Below are positions 17,102 to 25,075 of a stretch of 64,000 nt of DNA, piece after piece (position 1 is the stretch's first letter; each line of letters starts with the position of its first letter). The notes beneath the pieces are model-generated. The model was given only the letters and a program-made list of their open reading frames with translations, made no database searches and was not told the DNA's origin. The position numbers and the translations under genes are program-made. The stretch covers positions 1 through 64,000 of the forward strand of contig JAEDMJ010000002.1 in NCBI GenBank assembly GCA_016303065.1. The letters are read 5' to 3'. Source of the stretch: Clostridiales bacterium (GTDB lineage Bacteria; Bacillota; Clostridia; Oscillospirales; QAMX01).

Positions 17102-17429
17102 GGCTGCGGTACCTTTCCAGTTCCGCCTTCGCTCTGTCAAGTTCACGGCGGAGCTCTCCGACCTCGCTGCGCATACGCGTTGTCTCAGCGACGTATTCCT
17201 TCATCTGCTTGACAAGATTGTCAACGGCCTCCCGGGTCTTGAAAAACTCGTCCGTGACCGTAATCCCGGCAAGCACAGCCACCGAAAGTCCGGGAAGATG
17301 CGCTTCGCGGGATATCTCCGTGAACTGAGAGTCAAAATACTCCGCGCACTCCTTGATGTATTCCGGTGAATCGTCCGTCAAAATATTGTAGTTTGTGCCT
17401 CCCACTGTGATCGTGACTCTGTTGGCCAT
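17094..17429 (-). CDS. zapA: Cell division protein ZapA
   Basis: ZapA is a small FtsZ-ring stabiliser. The 111 aa open with MANRVTITVGGTNYNILTD, typical of the family, followed by a long C-terminal coiled coil (about 70-108). GGGGAAG precedes the ATG. It heads the zapA-dut-maf-mreC-mreD-mrdA-minD run, with overlaps or short gaps throughout. Confidence 0.93.
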   Translation of the reverse strand: MANRVTITVGGTNYNILTDDSPEYIKECAEYFDSQFTEISREAHLPGLSVAVLAGITVTDEFFKTREAVDNLVKQMKEYVAETTRMRSEVGELRRELDRAKAELERYRSRG

Positions 17430-17481
17430 GAATTCTTCCCCTTTCCGCGTTTTTTCCGCAATTTTCCCATATTAACAGCAC

Positions 17482-17515
17482 GGTTCGGGAACCGGCTCCC
17501 GTCAGTCCCCGAACC
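17482..17515 (-). terminator. Hairpin between rny and zapA
   Basis: An 8-bp inverted repeat, GGTTCGGG...CCCGAACC, lies 102 nt into the rny-zapA gap. No U-tract follows on the minus strand, so it may be a weak terminator or an RNA processing/stability element rather than a full stop. Confidence 0.4.
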
Positions 17516-17531
17516 CCCTGTTTGAAATCAT

Positions 17532-19079
17532 TTACTTTGCGTAATCGACCGCTCTCGTTTCGCGGATGAGACAGACCTTTATCTGTCCCGGATACTCCAG
17601 ATCGTTCTCTATCTTTTTGGAGAGATCCCGTGCAAGAATCACCATTCCGTCGTCGTCGATCATGTCCGGCTTGACCATTATGCGGATCTCGCGGCCCGCC
17701 TGAATGGCAAAAGACTTGTCGACTCCGGGGAAGGAGTTTGATATTTCTTCAAGGCGTTCAAGCCTTCTGATGTAAGCTTCAAGATTTTCTCTTCTCGCAC
17801 CGGGACGCGCGGCTGAAATATCGTCCGCCGCGTCAACAATGAACGCAGTGACGGAATGGGGCTCCACGTCGCCGTGGTGCGCCTCGATGGCGTGTATGAC
17901 CTCGGGATTTTCCTTGAAGCGGCGGGCAATGTCCACGCCGATAGTGACGTGGGACCCCTCCACCTCGTGATCCATGGCTTTTCCGATATCGTGGAAAAGA
18001 CCGGCGCGTTTTGCAAGGTTGACGTCTGCGCCAAGCTCGCCGGCGATATATCCGGCAAGGTGGGCGACCTCGAGGGAGTGGCGCAGGACGTTCTGACCGT
18101 AGCTCGTGCGGAAGCGAAGCCGTCCGAGTATCTTGACAAGCTCCGCCGGAACTCCGTGGAGACCGACCTCGAACACGGCCTTTTCGCCTTCGGCCTTTAT
18201 CGTCGCTTCGACGTCGCGGCGGGCCTTTTCGACCATCTCCTCGATGCGTGCCGGATGTATGCGTCCGTCGGAGATAAGCCGTTCGAGAGCCTGACGCGCG
18301 ATCTCTCTTCTGACCGGATCAAAGCAGGAAAGCGTGATGGCCTCGGGAGTGTCGTCGATTATGAGGTCGACGCCCGTGGCGGTCTCTATGGCGCGTATGT
18401 TTCTTCCTTCGCGGCCGATTATGCGGCCCTTCATCTCGTCGTTCGGAAGGGGAACAACGGAAACCGTCGCTTCCGCAACATATTCGGCGGAACACTTCTG
18501 AATTGCAAGCGAAAGGATCTCCTTGGCCTTCCTGTCGGCGTCTTCCTTCAGATCCTGCTCGATTTCGCGGAGCTTCACGGCGACCTCGTGCCTTGCGTCT
18601 CCCTCGACAGCCTGAAGAATATGCTCTTTCGCCTCCTCGACCGTAAAGCCGGAAATGCGTTCGAGTATCTCAAGCTGGTCCGCCTTGAGCTTCTGCGCCT
18701 CGGCGACGGTGTCGTCGGCTTCCCTGAGCTTTTTGTTGAGCTGTTCTTCCTTTGCGTCAACATTGTCCAGCTTACGGTCAAGGGTCTCGTCCTTTTGCTG
18801 GAGCCTGCGCTCCGTGCGCTGGATCTCGTTTCTTCTTTCGCGGATTTCCTTGTCCGCTTCGTTCTTGTTTTTGATTATCTCTTCCTTCGCCTCAACAAGC
18901 GCTTCGCGCTTTTTGGACTCGGCGTTTTTGATCGCCTCGTTGAGTATGCGCCTCGCTTCTTCCTCCGCGCTTCCGATTTCCTTTTCCGCAATTCTCTTTC
19001 GGTACGTCAGTCCGCCGAAAAAGAACGCCGCAGAACAGACCACGCACGCGGCAATCAGTACATAGTGAAGCCAATCCAT
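17532..19079 (-). CDS. rny: Ribonuclease Y
   Basis: This membrane-anchored endoribonuclease initiates mRNA decay in Bacillota. The 515 aa have an N-terminal transmembrane helix (about 5-23), a long coiled coil (about 30-150), a KH RNA-binding domain with GRIIGREGRNIRAIE (218-232), and an HD domain with FHDIGKAMDHE (H363, D364). AGAGGTG lies 13 nt before the ATG. A promoter 250 nt upstream gives it a long leader with a hairpin and a possible small ORF. Confidence 0.97.
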   Translation of the reverse strand: MDWLHYVLIAACVVCSAAFFFGGLTYRKRIAEKEIGSAEEEARRILNEAIKNAESKKREALVEAKEEIIKNKNEADKEIRERRNEIQRTERRLQQKDETLDRKLDNVDAKEEQLNKKLREADDTVAEAQKLKADQLEILERISGFTVEEAKEHILQAVEGDARHEVAVKLREIEQDLKEDADRKAKEILSLAIQKCSAEYVAEATVSVVPLPNDEMKGRIIGREGRNIRAIETATGVDLIIDDTPEAITLSCFDPVRREIARQALERLISDGRIHPARIEEMVEKARRDVEATIKAEGEKAVFEVGLHGVPAELVKILGRLRFRTSYGQNVLRHSLEVAHLAGYIAGELGADVNLAKRAGLFHDIGKAMDHEVEGSHVTIGVDIARRFKENPEVIHAIEAHHGDVEPHSVTAFIVDAADDISAARPGARRENLEAYIRRLERLEEISNSFPGVDKSFAIQAGREIRIMVKPDMIDDDGMVILARDLSKKIENDLEYPGQIKVCLIRETRAVDYAK

Positions 19080-19136
19080 AAAAAATAAAGCACCTCTACA
19101 GATATTGTTATGACATTCCGGAGGAGCTTGGTATAT

Positions 19137-19256
19137 TTATTTTCTTATATTCAGCCTGTAAACGACATTTTCACTATGATTAAGCACAAAAAGTGCATAA
19201 CAAACCGCCGATAAAAGTAAATATAGAAGAAATATTAAGCCGAACTCCGTATCCAT
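19137..19256 (-). CDS. Candidate 39-aa membrane micropeptide in the rny leader
   Basis: This is an ATG-initiated frame of 39 codons within the predicted rny leader. It starts MDTEFGLIFLLYLLL, has one predicted transmembrane segment (about 6-25), and ends YRLNIRK. There is no clear Shine-Dalgarno: the preceding bases are CGCCCCGTTTC. The codons are AT-rich, unlike the neighbouring genes. It could be chance. Against chance, the hydrophobic run and basic tail look like a genuine bitopic micropeptide. Confidence 0.28.
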   Translation of the reverse strand: MDTEFGLIFLLYLLLSAVCYALFVLNHSENVVYRLNIRK

Positions 19257-19269
19257 GAAACGGGGCGGA

Positions 19270-19300
19270 CGGCAGCGCCAAACGGCGCGTTTGTATGCCG
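19270..19300 (-). promoter_or_regulatory. Stem-loop in the rny leader
   Basis: CGGCA/TGCCG encloses a perfect GCGCC-GTTT-GGCGC hairpin with a tetraloop, about 20 nt after the predicted rny transcription start. Confidence 0.45.
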
Positions 19301-19329
19301 GACGACCCGCCTATTTATCATACAACCAT

Positions 19330-19358
19330 ATTTTACACCAATGTTACAGAATTGTCAA
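19330..19358 (-). promoter_or_regulatory. Sigma-A promoter for rny
   Basis: On the minus strand a perfect TTGACA (19353-19358) precedes TAAAAT (19330-19335) with 17 nt between. The implied rny leader is about 240 nt. Confidence 0.8.
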
Positions 19359-19423
19359 GGAAAACACCCCCGATTCTTGTACATTATTTTTACTTTTTTG
19401 GCCAAACATTCCGAATGCAAAGA

Positions 19424-19470
19424 GAAAAATCCGCCCCGCCGCACTCCGAAAGGAAATGCAGCGGGGCGGA
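19424..19470 (-). terminator. Terminator of the foldase-like lipoprotein gene
   Basis: A 10-bp GC stem, TCCGCCCCGC (minus strand, 19461-19470) with GCGGGGCGGA (19430-19439), is followed by ATTTTTC on the minus strand, 28 nt after the stop codon. Confidence 0.9.
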
Positions 19471-19497
19471 AGGCCCGTCGCCGTGTTTTACGGCTTA

Positions 19498-20526
19498 TCA
19501 GTCAAATTCAAGGTTCGTATACGCCTTTTTATAGACATACTCGGCTTTTGCCCCGTAATCGCTCATGAAGGCGTTGAACTTAGAGTAAACGCAGGAGCTG
19601 TAAAACTTCTCCCACTGCTCGTCCGTTGTTGCGATCCGGTGGAGAATGTAGTAGCAATCGTTTTCCGTATCCTCAACGATGTTCGAGAACTCGTTCACGC
19701 GCAGCGCCATGGCCGTGTCGCCGAAGAGCTCGTCAACCATGCCGTCGCAGAAAGTGACCGTCTTATAGGCCTCGTCGCTGTACTCCTTGCGCAGGGTATA
19801 GAAATCCTCCCCGGCCTTGAGTCTTGAGAGGCACTCCTTTGCGCCGGAATACTTCGCGGCGATCTCCTTATCCGAGAGAAGCAGGCCGACCGCTGTGTCG
19901 CGCTTGCTCCAGTATATGTAGTCGACGGTGTAATAGGAGTCGAGATAGTCCCGGTAGAGGCTGTCCTTTTCTTCCTGCGTCATCTCGTACTTGCCGTAGG
20001 CGCCGAATTCTTCCTGAATCTTCTCCCCGAGTATCATGTCGCAGTAATATCTGTAAAGGGCGTTTTCCGTGACATGGTTTTCCTTGAGGAAGGTGTTGTA
20101 TTTTGCGGTTCCGCCGAGGCTGTTTATCCAATCCTCAACGTCCTGACGGGCAGACGCCTTTTCCGCCTTGGTAAGGCTTATCCCCTCTTCCTCTGCGACG
20201 GCACGGTAGAGCATTGCCGAAATCGCCGACGAAGTCGCGCTCTGCAGGATGTACGACCTCACCGAAACGCCCTTTGAATATTCCGAGGAAAGCGTCTTCT
20301 CGTCGAGGTGGTAAACGTCTTCAAAGGACATATAGCCCGCTTCGATCGACTCCTGATACATAGCGTACTTAGCCGTAAACAGATGAAGCATCATGTCCGA
20401 CTTTTTGAGCGCAATTCCATTTACCGTTATAAGCGTTACGGCGTCGCCTCCGCACGCCGCAAGCAGGGGAAGCAGAGCCGCGACAACGCAAACGAGCGCA
20501 ACTAACCTGAACAATCTCTTCCGCAT
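19498..20526 (-). CDS. PrsA/SurA-like lipoprotein, degenerate parvulin
   Basis: A secreted lipoprotein of 342 aa. The signal peptide MRKRLFRLVALVCVVAALLP ends in a lipobox with LLAAC (Cys25). The rest is helical and resembles the SurA/PrsA chaperone family, with a late segment (FYTLRKEYSDEAYK through YYILHRI) that looks like a much-reduced peptidyl-prolyl isomerase domain lacking the usual GGDLGW core. The frame opens 12 codons earlier, but the promoter places transcription at about 20565, only 3 nt before that codon, so the ATG at 20526 is preferred. Role: probably folding of exported proteins. It has its own promoter and terminator. Confidence 0.75.
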   Translation of the reverse strand: MRKRLFRLVALVCVVAALLPLLAACGGDAVTLITVNGIALKKSDMMLHLFTAKYAMYQESIEAGYMSFEDVYHLDEKTLSSEYSKGVSVRSYILQSATSSAISAMLYRAVAEEEGISLTKAEKASARQDVEDWINSLGGTAKYNTFLKENHVTENALYRYYCDMILGEKIQEEFGAYGKYEMTQEEKDSLYRDYLDSYYTVDYIYWSKRDTAVGLLLSDKEIAAKYSGAKECLSRLKAGEDFYTLRKEYSDEAYKTVTFCDGMVDELFGDTAMALRVNEFSNIVEDTENDCYYILHRIATTDEQWEKFYSSCVYSKFNAFMSDYGAKAEYVYKKAYTNLEFD

Positions 20527-20571
20527 CCGAAAAACCAAACCCTTCACTAATCTGTGTAGCATTTACGTTAT

Positions 20572-20600
20572 ATAATACCACTAAAAATACAATTTGTAAA
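20572..20600 (-). promoter_or_regulatory. Promoter for the foldase-like lipoprotein
   Basis: On the minus strand TTTACA (20595-20600) precedes TATTAT (20572-20577) with 17 nt between. Transcription would begin about 40 nt before the chosen start codon. Confidence 0.7.
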
Positions 20601-20647
20601 CCGTTTTGCCCGGCCCGGCACGCCGCGTTTGAAAATATTTTGTAAAC

Positions 20648-23600
20648 TCAGTTTTTTTCTCCCGCGTCTTCGAGAACCGAAAGAACCTGTGCCAGAAGCG
20701 CGGCGCGGTCGTCCTTCGGTCTCAGCCTTACGGCGATATGCGGCTTCTCTCCCGGACGGATGAGCACCCGCCCGCGAAGTTCCGGACTTCCGAGAAGGAA
20801 AGTAATCCTTTCCACAAGCTCCTCCCCGAAGAAGACCGAAAGCTCTCCCGGCTTTTCCGTGATCTCGCTTATGCCGAGCTCCTCCGCCCGGCGCCTCAGA
20901 AGCGAAAGGCGCATCAAAAGCCCCGTCTCAGCGGGATAGTCGCCGAAGCGGTCGGTAAGCTCGTCTGCCATGTCGTCGAGGTCTTCTTCCGTCCGGAACT
21001 TTGCAATCCGGCGGTAAAGGTCCATTCTTTCAAAGGCCGACGGTATATAGCTCTCCGGTATGGACGCCTGAAGCCTGAGATCCAGGCGGCACTCGCGCTT
21101 TGGCTCCGGCTTTTCGCCCTTTTCCTCCAGCACTGCCTCTTCCAAAAGCCGCATATACATATCGTATCCCACCGACATGATGTGTCCGCTCTGTTCCGCG
21201 CCGAGAAGGCTTCCCGCTCCGCGGATCTCGAGGTCCCGCATTGCGATCTTGAATCCCGCTCCGAACTCCGCAAAGTCCTTCATTGCCGCAAGACGCTTCT
21301 GGCTCACTTCGGAAAGAACGCTGTTTTTCCTGTAAGTGAGGTATGCGTATGCGTGCCTTGACGAACGGCCCACGCGCCCGCGTATCTGGTGGAGCTGCGC
21401 CAGACCCAGCCGGTCCGCTTCTTCAATTATCAGAGTGTTCACGTTCGGGATATCGATGCCCGTTTCGATGATCGTGGTGCAGACAAGAACATCCGCCTCC
21501 CGGTCGGTGACGGCGCGCATCACCTCGCCGAGCTGGTTTTCGTCCATCTTCCCGTGCCCGACGACAACTCTGGCCTCGGGCACGAGTTTGCTTATCTCCG
21601 CGGCGCGCTTGTCGATGGTCGCCACCCGGTTGTGGAGGAAATACACCTGTCCTCCCCGGGCAAGCTCCCGGGCGATGGCGTCCCGGACGATGCCGTCGTC
21701 GTATTCGCAGACATAGGTCTCCACCGGATACCTGTCCTGCGGCGATTCTTCAAGAACGCTCATGTCCCGTATCCCCGTGAGCGCCATGTTGAGCGTTCTC
21801 GGAATCGGAGTCGCCGTCAGGGTCAGAACGTCCGCGTTGTCGCTCAGTTCCTTGAGCTTTTCCTTGTGCGCAACGCCGAAACGCTGCTCTTCATCCACAA
21901 TAAGAAGGCCCAGATCGGCAAACTTCACGTTTTTCCCGAGAAGCTTGTGCGTTCCGATCACCATGTCGATCTGTCCGCTCCCGAGCTTTCTGAGGGTTTC
22001 CGCCGCGCCGGACGCGCTTGAGAACCGGGAAAGCGACGCTATTCTGACCGGGTAACCGCGGAAGCGGTGCAGGGCGGTAACGTAATGCTGTCTGGCCAGA
22101 ACGGTCGTCGGCACGAGCACCGCAACCTGTTTTCCGTCCATCATGCACTTCATGGCCGCGCGGAAGGCGACCTCCGTCTTTCCGAAGCCCACATCCCCGC
22201 AGAGAAGGCGGTCCATCGGCACCGGCGCTTCCATGTCTTTTTTTATCTCCTGTGCGGCGATGAGCTGGTCTTCGGTCTCCTCGTATTCAAAGCTCTCTTC
22301 AAACTCCGTCTGCCAGACGGTGTCTGCGCCGAAGGCATAGCCCGGACGGTGCATCCGTTTTGCGTAAAGGGCGATGAGCTGTTTTGCAAGATCCTTTGCC
22401 GCGCTTTTTGCGCGGCTTTTCGTCTTTGTCCAGTCGGTTCCGCCGAGTTTTGAAAGCCGGACCTTGTCGTCCTCCGCCGCGCCGAGATATTTTGAAATGC
22501 TCTCAAGCTGCGACACGGGAATATAGAGCACGTCCGTCCCGGCGTATTCAAGTTTTATGAAATCGTTTTTTATGCCGTCCGTCTCGATCGGCACGATCCC
22601 GCAGAAGCGTCCGATGCCGTGGGTGTCGTGGACAACGATATCCCCGGGCTTTAGATCCGTGTAAAAGCGGACTTTCTTCTTTTTTCCGCCGGCGGCCTCG
22701 TGCTTTTTCCCGGCGGGGCGTTTTCCCGGGGCGCTTTTCCCCACGCCGTCGTTCAGAACCGCGACTCTTGCCCCGGGCAGCTCGATCCCCGAAGACAGGC
22801 TTCCCAGCGAAATGCACAGACCCCCGGCGTCCGGAAGCGAAGTGCATGAATAGTCAAGGCTCGGATATATGCCCTTTTCCTCAAAAAGCGACTGGAGATG
22901 GGAAAGCCTTCCCATATTTCCCGCAAGAATCACCGTTGAAAAGCCCGTCTCGCGATAGTGTACGGCGTCCTCAAAAAGCGCGTCGAAATTTCCGCCGTAG
23001 GACGGAAGCTGCTTTGCGGGAAAGCTCAGTATCTCTTTCGGCCTCAGCTCGTCGCTCTGATGCGCGAAGGAATCCAGCATGACGGCGCACCGCTCCCCGG
23101 CAAACTGCCAGAATCTCTGCTCCGAAAGATAGAATTCGCTCTGTCTTCCGCAGATCAGCCCCGCTTCCATATAATGGGAAATATCCTCGCTCTGGCGCCT
23201 CATGAGCCTTCTCAGCGCCTCTCTGACCCGCGGCATATCGTCAATGAATATCACCGCATTGTCCGGGAGATAGTCAAGCGCGCAGGCAAATTCTCCGTAT
23301 GCCACCGGAAGATACCGGTCGGACGCCGGAAAACGCAGTCCGCTCTCCACAAGCTCGCTGTCCTCGGCCACAGTGTTCAAAAACTCCTCGGGGAGCTTTG
23401 CACGGTTCTGACCTCTCAGAAGGCCCCGTATCTTCGCGGCAAGCCCCGGTCTTCCCCCGTCGGCAAGATCCGGCGGAAGCTCGCACGCCGGCGGAACGCA
23501 TATCCGGTCGGTGTTTTCAATCCTGCGCTGGCTGACGGGGTCAAACATTCCCATCGAATCCGGCTCGTCCCCGAAAAATTCAACGCGGAAGGGTCTCTGG

Positions 23601-24160
23601 CTCCCCGCGGGAAAAACATCCAGAATTCCTCCGCGAACCGCAAACTGACCCATACCTTCGACCAGCTCCGCGCGGATGTATCCGAGTTTTGAAAGGCTGT
23701 GAGCCACGTCTCCGATCTCCGCCGTGTCCCCGAGCTTCAGCGTCAGGACGTTTTCTTCAAAGCGTTCCGGGGGCATTGTGCGCAGCAAAAAAGCTTCAAC
23801 CGAACCGCAGACGGCTCCCAGCGAGCCGTTTTTTATCCGGTTGAAGACGTCCGTTCTCTTGTACTCCCACTCTCTTGACAGTCCCTCCACATTGTGAAAG
23901 ACCGTCTCCCTTGCCGGAAGCACTCCGTATTCGCTTCCCCTCACGGCGGAGGCATCCGCCGCAAAGCTCTGAGCCGATATCTCATCGGCGGTTATCACCG
24001 CCACCGGCCGCATCGTCAGCGCCTGTACCGCGGCGGCAACGACAGCTCTGTGCACCGGCGCCAGGCCGCAGATCATCGAAGGAGCGTTTTTCTTTTGAAG
24101 ACACTTGACGACGGCTTCCAGCTCGCCTCCGCCGGAAACCGCCTCCAAAACAGCATACAT
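20648..24160 (-). CDS. mfd: Transcription-repair coupling factor Mfd
   Basis: Mfd removes RNA polymerase stalled at lesions and recruits UvrA. The 1170 aa include the UvrB-like N-terminal homology (FAVRGGILDVFPAG), the polymerase-interaction domain (GDIVVHDTHGIGRF), and a RecG-like helicase with LLCGDVGFGKTEVAF (Walker A), LLIVDEEQRFGV (motif II) and QIRGRVGRSSRHAYAYL (motif VI), then a C-terminal TRCF domain. Length matches the family. It follows the membrane-protein gene by 30 nt, in the dacF transcript. Confidence 0.98.
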   Translation of the reverse strand: MYAVLEAVSGGGELEAVVKCLQKKNAPSMICGLAPVHRAVVAAAVQALTMRPVAVITADEISAQSFAADASAVRGSEYGVLPARETVFHNVEGLSREWEYKRTDVFNRIKNGSLGAVCGSVEAFLLRTMPPERFEENVLTLKLGDTAEIGDVAHSLSKLGYIRAELVEGMGQFAVRGGILDVFPAGSQRPFRVEFFGDEPDSMGMFDPVSQRRIENTDRICVPPACELPPDLADGGRPGLAAKIRGLLRGQNRAKLPEEFLNTVAEDSELVESGLRFPASDRYLPVAYGEFACALDYLPDNAVIFIDDMPRVREALRRLMRRQSEDISHYMEAGLICGRQSEFYLSEQRFWQFAGERCAVMLDSFAHQSDELRPKEILSFPAKQLPSYGGNFDALFEDAVHYRETGFSTVILAGNMGRLSHLQSLFEEKGIYPSLDYSCTSLPDAGGLCISLGSLSSGIELPGARVAVLNDGVGKSAPGKRPAGKKHEAAGGKKKKVRFYTDLKPGDIVVHDTHGIGRFCGIVPIETDGIKNDFIKLEYAGTDVLYIPVSQLESISKYLGAAEDDKVRLSKLGGTDWTKTKSRAKSAAKDLAKQLIALYAKRMHRPGYAFGADTVWQTEFEESFEYEETEDQLIAAQEIKKDMEAPVPMDRLLCGDVGFGKTEVAFRAAMKCMMDGKQVAVLVPTTVLARQHYVTALHRFRGYPVRIASLSRFSSASGAAETLRKLGSGQIDMVIGTHKLLGKNVKFADLGLLIVDEEQRFGVAHKEKLKELSDNADVLTLTATPIPRTLNMALTGIRDMSVLEESPQDRYPVETYVCEYDDGIVRDAIARELARGGQVYFLHNRVATIDKRAAEISKLVPEARVVVGHGKMDENQLGEVMRAVTDREADVLVCTTIIETGIDIPNVNTLIIEEADRLGLAQLHQIRGRVGRSSRHAYAYLTYRKNSVLSEVSQKRLAAMKDFAEFGAGFKIAMRDLEIRGAGSLLGAEQSGHIMSVGYDMYMRLLEEAVLEEKGEKPEPKRECRLDLRLQASIPESYIPSAFERMDLYRRIAKFRTEEDLDDMADELTDRFGDYPAETGLLMRLSLLRRRAEELGISEITEKPGELSVFFGEELVERITFLLGSPELRGRVLIRPGEKPHIAVRLRPKDDRAALLAQVLSVLEDAGEKN

Positions 24161-24190
24161 ATATTGTTTTTCCTGTTCTGTCCGAAGAGA

Positions 24191-25075
24191 TTACCGTATC
24201 TCTTCGTCCGGTTTATCGTTCGCGGGTTTTTCTGAGTACGCGGCCCGCACCGCAGACACCGCCGCCGCCGTGCCGAACACAAAGAGCGCGCACTCCAGAC
24301 CCGCGTCGCTCACCAAAACTCCCGCTCCGGAGCCCCCCGCGATTTCGCTCACGAGGTACGCCGCGCGGCCGATAAGCGCCGTGAGTCCCATGGAAACAAA
24401 TGCAAAACTCATCGTCAGAACCTTTTTGACTCCGGTTCTGCCGTTCACAACGCCGGCAAAGGAAAACAGCAGCAGCACCAGCACGGCACAGGCAAAGGCA
24501 TCCGAGGCGTACCAGGAGGCCGTCGGGTTCTTTGAAACTCTGCGGTAAAACTCCACAAGCTGCATAGCCATGGCCGCCACGGGAAGCAGCGACGCAAGTT
24601 TCGCGCGTTCGGCCCCCCCTCCCCCACGGTTCACACCGCGAAGCACAGACGGCATCGCCGCCGCCGCGGCAAAGCACACTGCCCCAAGGACGATCCCCCA
24701 CAGCGAAAACGGGGAATAGCTCATGGCAAAGCAAACCGCCGACGCGAGCCCCAAAAGCACCGCACAGACGATCCCGCCTTTTTCCGAAAACTTTCGCCCC
24801 TTCTGCGAAACGGCGCCGCCTCTTTTGCCGAGCCAAAACCACACCGCCGCCGCCGCCGCGATCTGAACGGCGGAAATCGCCCACACGGATATGTTCAGCC
24901 CGTTCCCTCCGACGGGAAGAGCCTCACTGTCAAAGCACCTGATAAGCTGTACTCCCCTCACGGCTCCGCCGGCCGCGCCGACCGCCCCCGCAGCCAGCAT
25001 CAGCTTCCGCGCCGTGTTTGCGCCGACGGGTCTTTTCGGATCCGAAGCGCCGGGTTTTTCTTTATTCTCCATCAT
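24191..25075 (-). CDS. Uncharacterised polytopic membrane protein
   Basis: I do not recognise the family. The 294-aa protein starts at the first of two ATGs (25075), preceded by AGAGGCGG, and overlaps the dacF stop by 14 nt. It has roughly eight hydrophobic segments rich in Ala and Gly, a charged N-terminus (MENKEKPGASDPKR) and an acidic tail (NDKPDEEIR). No transporter motif or enzyme residues are visible. Its position between dacF and mfd suggests co-transcription but no specific task. Confidence 0.7.
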   Translation of the reverse strand: MMENKEKPGASDPKRPVGANTARKLMLAAGAVGAAGGAVRGVQLIRCFDSEALPVGGNGLNISVWAISAVQIAAAAAVWFWLGKRGGAVSQKGRKFSEKGGIVCAVLLGLASAVCFAMSYSPFSLWGIVLGAVCFAAAAAMPSVLRGVNRGGGGAERAKLASLLPVAAMAMQLVEFYRRVSKNPTASWYASDAFACAVLVLLLFSFAGVVNGRTGVKKVLTMSFAFVSMGLTALIGRAAYLVSEIAGGSGAGVLVSDAGLECALFVFGTAAAVSAVRAAYSEKPANDKPDEEIR

